A stretch of 19,194 nucleotides of DNA from an uncultured Limnohabitans sp. (GCA_937928195.1 CALEYZ010000119.1:1-19194), one strand, 5' to 3'. Shown: positions 7,802 to 15,313, counted from the stretch's first letter. Made by a program: numbers and translations. The notes: a model not told the origin generated them from the letters alone.

Positions 7802-8374
7802 TCAGCGCTGCACCGATGTCGCAGGGCTGCTGACATCAATCAAGGCTGGCGGGGGATTGACTTTCATGTCATTGGCAAAGGCCACCTGGTCTGGGTGGGC
7901 GCATTCATCGGCCAATCGACGTCCATTTTTCTGATCCATGAGCATGGATTTGTTGGCAAGCTGCAACCACACTGCACCTGCTTTTTCATCCTCCAAGCGG
8001 ATGGCCCCCGTACTGGTGGTCACGGGTCGCATTCTGTATTTGTAACCCTTGCCTTGCAAGTTGAAGTAACCTGGTGCATTGGCATCAGCTGTCATTCGAA
8101 CTGATGCGCCCAGCTCGCAAGGCAGATGCCCTACGTGCACGCGCTCTGCAATGCTGAGTTCTTGAGGCGCCAATGCAGTTTCAGCTGCAGCAGCGACAGG
8201 CTTTGAAGCTTCACTTTTCTGATTGGGCTTTGCACCGCTTTTTTGCGCGGCTGGCTTGGCCTTGCCTTCTTTTTTGACTTGACCGTTTGCGGCAGTGGAA
8301 GGCTGTGCTTGCACCAATTGGCCACCCAGCAGGCACGTGACAATAAACAGAACGGGGAACTTCAAGCTGCGCAT
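7802..8374 (-). CDS. Secreted MliC-like (lysozyme-inhibitor-like) small protein
   Basis: 190 residues. The N-terminus has a basic start (MRSLKFP), a hydrophobic core (VLFIVTCLLGG) and a likely signal-peptidase I site after VQA (residue 23), so it should be periplasmic or secreted. Residues 30-70 form a Lys/Ala/Pro-rich, low-complexity linker. The C-terminal domain (about 76-160) has two cysteines, C86 (HLPCELG) and C158 (ADECAH), probably disulfide-bonded, and a pattern (STGAIRLE ... AVWLQLANKSMLMDQKNGRR) resembling the MliC/PliC fold of C-type lysozyme inhibitors. That assignment is from pattern only. Cys20-type lipobox features are absent, so it is not an evident lipoprotein. Its ATG overlaps the end of the upstream lyase gene by 13 bases, with GGAGAGG before it, so it is co-transcribed with mdh and acnB. 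Why a secreted protein sits there is unclear. Confidence 0.6.
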   Translation of the reverse strand: MRSLKFPVLFIVTCLLGGQLVQAQPSTAANGQVKKEGKAKPAAQKSGAKPNQKSEASKPVAAAAETALAPQELSIAERVHVGHLPCELGASVRMTADANAPGYFNLQGKGYKYRMRPVTTSTGAIRLEDEKAGAVWLQLANKSMLMDQKNGRRLADECAHPDQVAFANDMKVNPPPALIDVSSPATSVQR

Positions 8375-9357
8375 GTTGCCTCTCCAAAATAGGATTGAAC
8401 TGACTCCGGCAAGTGCCTTCCCGTTTGGTAAGCACGTTCAAGCACTTGCCAAAAAAATCTGTAACTGGCGCGATCATGCAATTGACCACCATGACTGACA
8501 GGTGCCCACTCTGCACGACGGGCGGCGTCAATCAAATCAGCAGCCTGCTCAATTTCATGGGCACTGGGTGCCAAGGCTTCCACCACCGGCCTGATTTGAC
8601 TGGGGTGAATACTCCACATGCGGGTGTAACCCAACTCGCGCGAAGCTTTTGTGGCCGCAATTTTGATGGCTTCTAAATCACTGAACTCGGTCACCACACA
8701 ATGCGACGGCACCTTGCCATGGGCATGGCAAGCACTGGCTATTTCTAACTTAGCGCGCAACACCAATGGATGTGTAAATTGACCATGCACACCCATGCCA
8801 CTGGAGGGAATGGCACCGCCATGTGCTGATACAAAATCCATCAGCCCGAAGCTCAACGACTGCACACGTGGATGCGCAGCAATGTCAAAAGCACGGTGTA
8901 CGGCAGCAGGCGACTCAATCAAAACATGCAAAGGCACACGATGTGCGCCCACTTGGTTCATAGCATTGACGGCAGCCTCGACATCTGCGACAGACTCCAC
9001 TTTGGGAACCATCACATGTCGCAATTTGGCGTGTACGGCGCCCACAATGAGACTCACGTCGCTGAAAAATGAAGGGTGATCGACCGGATGCACGCGCACC
9101 GCCACCCTGGCCTCAGGTGCTGCATTGGCCGCAATCTCTTGGACCAAATGGGCATGCTCAAGTTCACCCCCCACTGGGGCACCATCTTCGCAATCCAAGG
9201 TCACATCAAAAACGCAGGCACCCATTTCCTGCGTCATCTCCGCTTGCAATTGCAAGCTTTTTCGCATCCGCGCTTCGACACCGCTGTAGTGATCACAAAC
9301 AGGCAAGACCATGCTTGCCGCTTGTGAGCCCAACAGAATGTCGCGCGGATGCTTCAC
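8362..9357 (-). CDS. HpcH/HpaI-CitE family CoA-ester lyase
   Basis: 331-residue TIM-barrel protein of the CitE/malyl-CoA lyase family, enzymes that cleave or form CoA-thioesters such as malyl-CoA, beta-methylmalyl-CoA or citramalyl-CoA. Visible motifs: DVTLDCEDGAP (51-61) with acidic residues E57 and D58, VRVHPVDHPSFFSD (87-100) with substrate arginine R88, VPKVES (117-122), IESPAAV (147-153) with Mg-ligand E148, FGLMDF (170-175) with D174, and WSIHPSQI (248-255). Start is GTG at 9357, with only a weak ribosome-binding site. It lies 15 bases after mdh on the same strand, and the MliC-like gene overlaps its end. No CitD, CitF or citrate lyase ligase gene is present, so it is not part of a classical citrate lyase complex. 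The exact substrate is undetermined. Confidence 0.85.
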   Translation of the reverse strand: MKHPRDILLGSQAASMVLPVCDHYSGVEARMRKSLQLQAEMTQEMGACVFDVTLDCEDGAPVGGELEHAHLVQEIAANAAPEARVAVRVHPVDHPSFFSDVSLIVGAVHAKLRHVMVPKVESVADVEAAVNAMNQVGAHRVPLHVLIESPAAVHRAFDIAAHPRVQSLSFGLMDFVSAHGGAIPSSGMGVHGQFTHPLVLRAKLEIASACHAHGKVPSHCVVTEFSDLEAIKIAATKASRELGYTRMWSIHPSQIRPVVEALAPSAHEIEQAADLIDAARRAEWAPVSHGGQLHDRASYRFFWQVLERAYQTGRHLPESVQSYFGEATCAA

Positions 9358-9372
9358 AACAAATAAGTCAGA

Positions 9373-10359
9373 TTAGACCAAGTGCGCCACGCCGGCTTGC
9401 TCGTCTGTCAACTCTTTCAGAGTTTTATCGATGCAAGCTTGGCTAAAGGCGTCGATGTCCAAACCTTCGACCACTTTGTATTCACCATTGGCACATGTGA
9501 CGGGGAAACCAAACATCACATCTTTAGGAATACCGTACCAACCTTGTGAAGGAATGCCCATGGTGACCCATTGACCGTTGGTGCCCAAGGCCCAATCGCG
9601 CATGTGATCGATGGCGGCATTGGCTGCAGAAGCAGCAGACGACAAACCACGCGCTTCAATGATGGCTGCACCGCGTTTGCCAACGGTTGGCAAGAACACA
9701 TTGGCATTCCACTCTTGGTCGTTGATCATGGTCTTGACGGATTCGCCATTGATGGTGGCAAAACGGTAGTCAGCGTACATGGTGGGAGAGTGGTTACCCC
9801 AAACGCACAGCTTCTGAATGTCGGCCACGGCTTTGCCTGTTTTGGCTGCAATTTGTGATGCTGCACGGTTGTGGTCCAAACGCAGCATGGCTGTGAAGTT
9901 GCCAGGCTTGAGATCGGGCGCGCTCTTCATGGCGATGTAAGCATTGGTGTTGGCAGGATTACCAACCACCAACACTTTCACATTGCGTGAAGCCACAGCA
10001 TTCAAGGCTTTGCCCTGTGCTGTGAAGATGGCGCCATTGATGGCGAGCAACTCTGCGCGCTCCATGCCTGGACCGCGGGGACGAGAACCGACCAACAATG
10101 CATAGTCGGTGTCTTTGAAAGCAGTCATAGGGTCAGAATGGGCTTCCATGCCTGCGAGCAATGGGAATGCACAGTCTTCCAACTCCATCATCACGCCCTT
10201 CAAAGCTTTTTGTGCTTTTTCATCGGGGATTTCGAGCAATTGCAAGATCACAGGTTGATCTTTGCCCAGCATTTCGCCGGAGGCGATGCGGAACAACAAT
10301 GCGTATCCAATTTGACCAGCGGCTCCTGTGACGGCGACGCGAACGGGCTTTTTGCTCAT
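9373..10359 (-). CDS. mdh: Malate dehydrogenase (NAD-dependent)
   Basis: Oxidises malate to oxaloacetate with NAD+ in the TCA cycle. The 328-residue product starts MSKKPVRVAVTGAAGQIGYA, with the NAD loop GAAGQIG (12-18). Substrate arginines lie in GSRPRGPGMERAE (R94 and R100), followed by VVGNPANTNA (131-140), the catalytic Asp in RLDHNRAA (D162) and the catalytic His in WGNHSPTMYAD (H190). The pattern is the group-2 (cytosolic-like) malate dehydrogenase usual in betaproteobacteria. The start chosen is ATG 10359, with a CTGGAG site upstream; a longer frame to 10479 would add 40 residues unlike the family and would overlap the probable promoter region. It is the first gene of a minus-strand operon running to acnB and is divergent from the GntR-type regulator. 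Confidence 0.97.
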   Translation of the reverse strand: MSKKPVRVAVTGAAGQIGYALLFRIASGEMLGKDQPVILQLLEIPDEKAQKALKGVMMELEDCAFPLLAGMEAHSDPMTAFKDTDYALLVGSRPRGPGMERAELLAINGAIFTAQGKALNAVASRNVKVLVVGNPANTNAYIAMKSAPDLKPGNFTAMLRLDHNRAASQIAAKTGKAVADIQKLCVWGNHSPTMYADYRFATINGESVKTMINDQEWNANVFLPTVGKRGAAIIEARGLSSAASAANAAIDHMRDWALGTNGQWVTMGIPSQGWYGIPKDVMFGFPVTCANGEYKVVEGLDIDAFSQACIDKTLKELTDEQAGVAHLV

Positions 10360-10489
10360 GGTGTGAACTCCAGATAGTGATAAGAAAACGTATTTCGCCG
10401 ACCCCATCTTGACATTCACTGCCAACCGGGTCGCCTGGCATTTCCAGACGGGCGCATCACCGACAACGCGCTCGGGCAAACAGCTTTCG

Positions 10490-10519
10490 AGTGTACCCGC
10501 GAAAACACCTCAAAGTCAA
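10490..10519 (-). promoter_or_regulatory. Probable sigma70 promoter of the mdh operon
   Basis: On the minus strand TTGACT (complement of 10514-10519) and TACACT (complement of 10490-10495) are separated by 18 bases. This would start transcription near 10483 and give a leader of roughly 120 bases before the mdh ATG. The palindrome at 10531-10542 would then be centred near -54. Confidence 0.55.
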
Positions 10520-10520
10520 T

Positions 10521-10548
10521 TTGTCTTATGTCTTATATAAGATATCAT
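10521..10548 (+). promoter_or_regulatory. Probable sigma70 promoter of the gntR-type gene
   Basis: TTGTCT (10521-10526) and TATCAT (10543-10548) are separated by 16 bases, with an expected start near 10555 and a leader of about 34 bases. The palindrome 10531-10542 fills the spacer, so binding there should block this promoter. Confidence 0.5.
10531..10542. promoter_or_regulatory. Perfect palindrome TCTTATATAAGA, probable operator between mdh and gntR
   Basis: This 12-bp palindrome is identical to that upstream of argD at 1597-1608. It sits between the two divergent promoters, inside the spacer of the regulator's own promoter. The left half-site is repeated just upstream (GTCTTAT at 10523-10529 and again at 10530-10536), giving a second possible contact on the same DNA face or a shifted dimer. 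The likeliest binder is the adjacent GntR-type protein (inference from position). Confidence 0.6.
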
Positions 10549-10588
10549 TGCCCCACTTTTGTGCCCGCCCTTTTCAAGGGCCACTGAC

Positions 10589-11371
10589 ATGACATCCCAA
10601 GTTTTTTCTGTTGATTCGACCGGATTGCCAGATCCCATTTCTGCCGCACCCGCATTCAGCCCTTTGTACCAACAAATCAAGGGCCTGATCTTGCAAAGCC
10701 TGCAAACTGGCGAATGGAAACCCGGCGAAGGAATCCCCAGCGAAATGGAACTGGCGGCACGCTATCGAGTGAGTCAAGGCACGGTTCGCAAAGCCATCGA
10801 TGAGTTGGCCAATGACAACCTGTTGGTTCGTCGTCAGGGCAAGGGAACTTTTGTGGCCACACACGCCGAGCAACAAGTCCAATATCGATTTTTGAAGTTG
10901 CTGCCCGATGAGGGCGACCCCAAAAGCGAGGGCCCCGCTCAACGCAAAATCATTGATTGCAAACGACTTCGTGCCAACGCGGACATTGGCCGCGCCTTGG
11001 CCTTGAGAACCGGTGACGCTGTACTTCAAGTCAGGCGCGTACTTTCGTTTGCAGGTGCGCCTACCATTTTGGAAGACTTGTGGCTGCCCGGAAACCCCTT
11101 CAAAGGTCTCACCGCTGAACGTCTGAGTGAATATGACGGCCCGATGTACGCTTTGTTTGAAACTGAATTTGGTGTTCGCATGGTCCGCGCAGAAGAACGC
11201 ATCAAGGCGGTGGTGCCAGATGCAGCTCAGTGCAAGCTCCTCGAGATCAAATCTCACACCCCACTGCTCAGTGTTGAGCGTGTCGCCTACACCTACAACG
11301 ACACCCCCATGGAACTGCGTCGCGGTTTTTACGTCACAGACACCCACCACTACCACAATGCACTCAATTGA
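10589..11371 (+). CDS. GntR family transcriptional regulator, HutC/UTRA type
   Basis: 260 residues. An N-terminal winged helix-turn-helix of the GntR family spans about 25-91 (PLYQQIKGLILQSLQTGEWK, then PGEGIPSEMELAARYRVSQG, TVRKAIDELANDNLLVRRQG, KGTFVA). A C-terminal UTRA-like ligand-binding domain follows (about 100-255), with the usual features VLQVRRVLSFAGAPTILEDL, LFETEFGVRMVRAEERIKAV and MELRRGFY. ATG 10589 is chosen; a TTG ten codons earlier is in frame but would start in the leader. The effector is unknown; HutC-type relatives bind small metabolites. It is divergent from mdh and lies 142 bases before sdhC on the same strand, so it is a good candidate local regulator of the TCA operons. 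The palindrome in its promoter suggests autoregulation. Confidence 0.9.
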   Translation: MTSQVFSVDSTGLPDPISAAPAFSPLYQQIKGLILQSLQTGEWKPGEGIPSEMELAARYRVSQGTVRKAIDELANDNLLVRRQGKGTFVATHAEQQVQYRFLKLLPDEGDPKSEGPAQRKIIDCKRLRANADIGRALALRTGDAVLQVRRVLSFAGAPTILEDLWLPGNPFKGLTAERLSEYDGPMYALFETEFGVRMVRAEERIKAVVPDAAQCKLLEIKSHTPLLSVERVAYTYNDTPMELRRGFYVTDTHHYHNALN

Positions 11372-11513
11372 CGCCTAGGCGACTTTCTTGCGCATCTCGC
11401 ATTCAGATTTGTAATTTCTTTGTGAAATCCTCATGTCAGTTTGTTGCGTTGCAATAGAATTCGCGAACACTGCAGTCAAAAATTACAGTGACGTTACCAA
11501 AGAGGAATTAAAA

Positions 11514-11945
11514 ATGACCGAAACTGCCCGTCAAAGGCCTGAATTTCGCAATATCAACGCCATCAGCGATTTGCCCACGTACCGCCTGCCTGCTGCTGGC
11601 TGGGTGTCCATCTTGCACCGCGTCAGCGGCGCGCTGATGTTTTTGCTCATGCCTTTCATCATTTGGATGTTTGACAACTCCATCACATCCGAGATTTCAT
11701 TCGCCTCCTTCGCAGCGGCGTTCAATGTTGGCATTGGCTTCATTCCTGGCTGGTTCGTCAAGTTGGTGGCATTGGCCATCATTTGGGCTTACTTGCACCA
11801 CTTCATCGCAGGCGTGCGTCACCTTTACATGGATGTGTGCCACGCTGTGACCAAAGAGTTCGGCAAATCATCGGCCATCGTCACTTTGGTGTTGAGCCTC
11901 GGCCTCACAGCCGTGTTGGCCGCCAAATTGTTTGGCATTTATTAA
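11514..11945 (+). CDS. sdhC: Succinate dehydrogenase cytochrome b556 subunit
   Basis: Membrane anchor of complex II; with SdhD it binds heme b and ubiquinone. The 143-residue product has three hydrophobic segments (about 37-54, 80-97 and 119-138). It carries the quinone-site motif SILHRVSG (S32, R36) near the first helix and the heme-ligand region HHFIAGVRHLYMD, where H96 aligns with E. coli H84. The start is ATG 11514, preceded by GAGGAA; the frame extends 27 codons further upstream but without family similarity. The sdhC-sdhD gap is 16 bases, so this begins the sdhCDAB operon. The 142-base region before it holds AT-rich sequence, including TAGAAT at 11455-11460, but no convincing complete promoter. 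Confidence 0.95.
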   Translation: MTETARQRPEFRNINAISDLPTYRLPAAGWVSILHRVSGALMFLLMPFIIWMFDNSITSEISFASFAAAFNVGIGFIPGWFVKLVALAIIWAYLHHFIAGVRHLYMDVCHAVTKEFGKSSAIVTLVLSLGLTAVLAAKLFGIY

Positions 11946-11961
11946 TCAGGAGCAAACAATC

Positions 11962-12327
11962 ATGTCAGTTAATTACGGCTCCAAGCGCGTCACAGTCGGC
12001 GCAGGTTACGGCATTCGCGACTGGTTGGCACAACGTGTCACAGGTGCGCTCATGGCGGCATTCACATTGGTGGTGTTGGCACAAGTTATTTTCACAAGTG
12101 GCCCCATTGGCTACGAAGAATGGGCTGGCATCTTTGCGGCTCAGTGGATGAAGGTTTTGACATTCACCACCATCCTGTCACTCCTGTACCACGCATGGAT
12201 TGGCATTCGTGACATTTGGATGGACTACATCAAACCAGTGGGTTTGCGTCTGGCCTTGCATGTTGCCTCTTTGGTTTGGCTTATCGGCTGTGCAAGCTGG
12301 GCCATCCAAGCCTTGTGGCGTCTTTGA
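11962..12327 (+). CDS. sdhD: Succinate dehydrogenase membrane anchor subunit
   Basis: Second membrane anchor of complex II. 121 residues with three predicted helices (about 26-45, 64-83 and 95-116). The conserved block HAWIGIRDIWMDYIKP (77-92) matches the SdhD heme/quinone region (E. coli HAWIGMWQVLTDYV), with D88 and Y89 in the positions that contact the quinone site. ATG 11962 has an AGGAG site 9 bases upstream (11948-11952); an in-frame ATG at 11932 overlaps sdhC and is not preferred. It is followed after 70 bases by sdhA. Confidence 0.94.
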   Translation: MSVNYGSKRVTVGAGYGIRDWLAQRVTGALMAAFTLVVLAQVIFTSGPIGYEEWAGIFAAQWMKVLTFTTILSLLYHAWIGIRDIWMDYIKPVGLRLALHVASLVWLIGCASWAIQALWRL

Positions 12328-12397
12328 CCCCGTTCAAATCCGATTGAGTTTTCTCAGATTCTGAGCACCCCATCTCTTCAACAAGATTTCACACACC

Positions 12398-14203
12398 ATG
12401 ACTTACACCAAAGACAAGATCGCCACGCGTAAATTTGACGTCGTGATCGTCGGCGCAGGCGGCTCCGGCATGCGCGCCGCCTTGCAACTGTCACGCGCTG
12501 GTTTGAACGTCGCTGTTCTCTCTAAAGTATTCCCTACTCGCTCACATACCGTGGCCGCCCAGGGTGGCATTGGCGCCTCATTGGGCAACATGTCCGATGA
12601 CAACTGGCACTACCATTTCTACGACACCATCAAAGGTTCTGATTGGCTTGGCGACCAAGATGCCATCGAATTCATGTGCCGCGAAGCGCCCAAAGTCGTT
12701 TATGACTTGGAGCACATGGGCATGCCTTTCGACCGCAACCCAGACGGCACGATTTACCAGCGCCCATTTGGCGGCCACACCGCCAACTACGGTGAAAAAC
12801 CTGTCCAACGCGCTTGCGCCGCTGCCGACCGTACAGGTCACGCCATGCTGCACACCTTGTACCAACAAAACGTCAAAGCCAAAACCAGCTTCTTCGTGGA
12901 ATGGATGGCACTGGATCTGATTCGCGACTCTGAAGGTGATGTCGTCGGCGTCACCGCTCTCGAAATGGAAACGGGTGATTTGCACGTTTTGCACGCTAAA
13001 ACCGTGCTGTTGGCAACCGGCGGTGCCGGCCGCATTTTTGCCGCATCCACCAATGCCTTCATCAATACCGGCGACGGCTTGGGTATGGCTGCACGCGCAG
13101 GCATTCCTCTGGAAGACATGGAATTCTGGCAGTTCCACCCCACGGGCGTCGCTGGCGCCGGCGTACTGCTGACAGAAGGCTGCCGTGGCGAAGGCGCTAT
13201 TTTGCTGAACAGCAACGGTGAGCGCTTCATGGAACGTTACGCCCCCACACTGAAAGACTTGGCACCTCGCGATTTCGTGTCTCGCTCGATGGACCAAGAA
13301 ATCAAAGAAGGTCGTGGCTGCGGACCCAACAAAGATTATGTGCTCTTGAAACTGGACCACTTGGGTGCAGAAACGATTCACAAACGCTTGCCTTCCGTTT
13401 ACGAAATTGGCGTCAACTTCGCCAACGTCGACATCACCAAAGAACCCATTCCTGTGGTGCCAACCATCCACTACCAAATGGGCGGTATCCCCACCAATGT
13501 GCACGGCCAAGTGGTCACACAAACTGCCACCAGCCACAACGCGGTGGTCAATGGCTTGTACGCTGTAGGCGAATGCTCTTGTGTCAGCGTCCACGGCGCC
13601 AATCGCTTGGGCACCAACTCCTTGCTCGACTTGTTGGTGTTTGGTCGCGCTGCAGGCAATCACATCGTTGATTTCGCCAGCAAAACCAAAGCCCACAAAG
13701 ATCTGCCCAAAGATGCGGCTGATTTCACACTGGCTCGCCTTAACCGCCTTGAAGGCCGCAAAGGTGAATACTCACAAGACGTGGCCAACGACATGCGCGC
13801 GGCCATGCAAACACATGCTGCCGTGTTCCGCACACAAGCGGCCATGGACGAGGGCGTCGTGAAGATTGCTGAAATTCGCGAACGCGTCAAAAACATCGCA
13901 CTGACAGATACGTCCAAAGTGTTCAACACAGCCCGCATTGAAGCGTTGGAAGTGGAGAATTTGATCGAGTGCGCGCAAGCCACCATGGTCTCTGCTGCAG
14001 CTCGCAAAGAATGCCGTGGTGCCCACACCGTGAGCGACTACGAGCGTCCCGCAGACGACCCCATCGCTCCCTTGGGCCGCGACGATGCCAACTGGATGAA
14101 GCACACTTTGTGGCACAGCGAATCCAACAGCCTGACTTACAAGCCCGTCAACTTGAAACCTCTGACAGTGGACTCCGTGCCACCCAAAGTTCGGACTTTC
14201 TAA
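12398..14203 (+). CDS. sdhA: Succinate dehydrogenase flavoprotein subunit
   Basis: Catalytic subunit of complex II: oxidises succinate to fumarate and passes electrons through covalently bound FAD to SdhB. 601 residues (E. coli 588). Visible: FAD-binding GAGGSG (19-24); RSHTVAAQGGIGA with H50, the site of covalent FAD attachment; FHPTGVAGAG and LLTEGCRGEGAILLNSNGER of the active-site domain; GGIPTNVHGQVV; and GECSCVSVHGANRLGTNSLL of the FAD domain. The C-terminal helical domain ends KPVNLKPLTVDSVPPKVRTF. The ribosome-binding site is weak. sdhB follows after 18 bases. Its flavinylation probably depends on SdhE, encoded two genes downstream. Confidence 0.98.
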   Translation: MTYTKDKIATRKFDVVIVGAGGSGMRAALQLSRAGLNVAVLSKVFPTRSHTVAAQGGIGASLGNMSDDNWHYHFYDTIKGSDWLGDQDAIEFMCREAPKVVYDLEHMGMPFDRNPDGTIYQRPFGGHTANYGEKPVQRACAAADRTGHAMLHTLYQQNVKAKTSFFVEWMALDLIRDSEGDVVGVTALEMETGDLHVLHAKTVLLATGGAGRIFAASTNAFINTGDGLGMAARAGIPLEDMEFWQFHPTGVAGAGVLLTEGCRGEGAILLNSNGERFMERYAPTLKDLAPRDFVSRSMDQEIKEGRGCGPNKDYVLLKLDHLGAETIHKRLPSVYEIGVNFANVDITKEPIPVVPTIHYQMGGIPTNVHGQVVTQTATSHNAVVNGLYAVGECSCVSVHGANRLGTNSLLDLLVFGRAAGNHIVDFASKTKAHKDLPKDAADFTLARLNRLEGRKGEYSQDVANDMRAAMQTHAAVFRTQAAMDEGVVKIAEIRERVKNIALTDTSKVFNTARIEALEVENLIECAQATMVSAAARKECRGAHTVSDYERPADDPIAPLGRDDANWMKHTLWHSESNSLTYKPVNLKPLTVDSVPPKVRTF

Positions 14204-14221
14204 ATTCCTTAAGGTTGAATC

Positions 14222-14926
14222 ATGACACTACGTACATTTGAAATCTATCGTTACGATCCAGACAAGGATGCCAAGCCATACATGCAGACCATCGAAGTCG
14301 AATTGGATGGCCAAGAGCGCATGTTGCTGGACGCCTTGATGAAGTTGAAAAAGGTGGACCCTACTTTGTCATTCCGTCGCTCTTGCCGTGAAGGCGTTTG
14401 TGGCTCTGACGCCATGAACATTAACGGCAAAAATGGTTTGGCTTGCTTGACCAACATGCTCAGCTTGCCCGGCAAAATTGTGTTGAAACCGCTACCCGGA
14501 CTGCCTGTGGTGCGCGACTTGATCGTCGACATGACGCAGTTTTTCAAGCAATACAACTCCATCAAGCCTTACTTGATCAACGACTCCATTCCGCCTGAAA
14601 AAGAGCGTCTACAAAGCCCTGAAGAGCGCGAAGAGTTGAACGGTTTGTACGAGTGCATTTTGTGCGCAAGCTGCTCAACCAGCTGCCCCAGCTTCTGGTG
14701 GAATCCCGACAAATTTGTAGGCCCAGCTGGCCTGCTGCAAGCCTACCGTTTCTTAGCTGACAGCCGCGACCAAGGTACGGCTGAGCGCTTGGACAATTTG
14801 GAAGACCCCTATCGTTTGTTCCGATGCCATACCATCATGAACTGTGTGGACGTGTGCCCTAAGAGCCTGAACCCCACCAAAGCGATTGGCAAAATCAAAG
14901 AGATGATGGTGCGTCGCGCCATCTAA
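14222..14926 (+). CDS. sdhB: Succinate dehydrogenase iron-sulfur subunit
   Basis: Carries electrons from SdhA FAD to the membrane quinone through three iron-sulfur clusters. 234 residues. Ligands are all visible and align with E. coli: [2Fe-2S] C55, C60, D63 and C75 in SCREGVCGSDAMN and NGLAC; [4Fe-4S] C145, C148, C151 and C212; [3Fe-4S] C155, C202 and C208. The Asp in place of a fourth cysteine at the [2Fe-2S] site is the same substitution seen in E. coli SdhB, not a defect. It starts 18 bases after sdhA and is followed by sdhE after 27 bases. Confidence 0.98.
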   Translation: MTLRTFEIYRYDPDKDAKPYMQTIEVELDGQERMLLDALMKLKKVDPTLSFRRSCREGVCGSDAMNINGKNGLACLTNMLSLPGKIVLKPLPGLPVVRDLIVDMTQFFKQYNSIKPYLINDSIPPEKERLQSPEEREELNGLYECILCASCSTSCPSFWWNPDKFVGPAGLLQAYRFLADSRDQGTAERLDNLEDPYRLFRCHTIMNCVDVCPKSLNPTKAIGKIKEMMVRRAI

Positions 14927-14953
14927 TCCAAAGTCCACACAGAGTCCAAACAC

Positions 14954-15244
14954 ATGGGAGATGAACTGCTTGACGGATTAGATCGCCTCAGCCCTTTGGG
15001 TGAACGCGCTCTGAGCAAGTTGCGCTGGCGTTGCCGCCGCGGCCTGCTAGAAAATGATCTGTTCATCGAGCGGTTCTTCAATCGACATGCCCAACACATG
15101 ACCGTTGGTCAAGCCCGGGGCATGTACGTGTTGATGGACTTGTCAGACAACGACCTGATGGATTTGCTCATGAAGCGCAAGCCCCTTGGGTCTGACATTG
15201 AATCCGAAGATGTCAGCGAAGTGCTGACCATGCTGATGGCATGA
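14954..15244 (+). CDS. sdhE: FAD assembly factor SdhE
   Basis: Small cytoplasmic protein that promotes covalent attachment of FAD to SdhA. 96 residues, the usual size, with the family signature RRGLLEND (R29, G30 and E33, the conserved RGxxE motif) followed by helices ending in MYVLMDLSDNDLMDLLMK. Its position between sdhB and gltA is the common Burkholderiales order and agrees with the role. gltA follows after 69 bases. Older annotations call this family DUF339 or YgfY. Confidence 0.95.
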   Translation: MGDELLDGLDRLSPLGERALSKLRWRCRRGLLENDLFIERFFNRHAQHMTVGQARGMYVLMDLSDNDLMDLLMKRKPLGSDIESEDVSEVLTMLMA

Positions 15245-15313
15245 AGTCTGCAGCCGGCAAGAGACTGCAAAACAACCAATTTGAATTGACTGATTACTTG
15301 AGGAAATTGAACC

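Noticed and set aside
10360..10479. 40-residue N-terminal extension of malate dehydrogenase
   Set aside because: No family similarity, it nearly reaches the -10 box of the probable mdh promoter, and ATG 10359 has a proper ribosome-binding site.
10574..11356. Minus-strand open frame of 260 codons opposite the GntR-family gene
   Set aside because: The plus-strand frame encodes a clear GntR/UTRA protein; the antisense frame has no family features and would overlap the whole gene.
11372..11381. Palindrome CGCCTAGGCG just after the GntR-type gene
   Set aside because: Ten bases with no loop and no T run; too short for a terminator and no second copy to suggest an operator.
11467..11489. CACTG/CAGTG hairpin in the sdhC leader
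   Set aside because: A 5-bp stem with a long AT-rich loop; no support for a riboswitch or small-RNA site beyond this.
12353..12365. CTCAGATTCTGAG inverted repeat between sdhD and sdhA
   Set aside because: Only a 5-6 bp stem, no T tract, and termination inside the sdh operon would make little sense; probably chance.
12578..13696. Long minus-strand open frame (372 codons) opposite sdhA
   Set aside because: It lies wholly within sdhA, has no recognisable domain and reflects the codon use of the real gene on the other strand.
14391..14413. Missing fourth cysteine at the SdhB [2Fe-2S] site (Asp63)
   Set aside because: E. coli SdhB also has Asp there, so it is the normal ligand pattern and not a defect.
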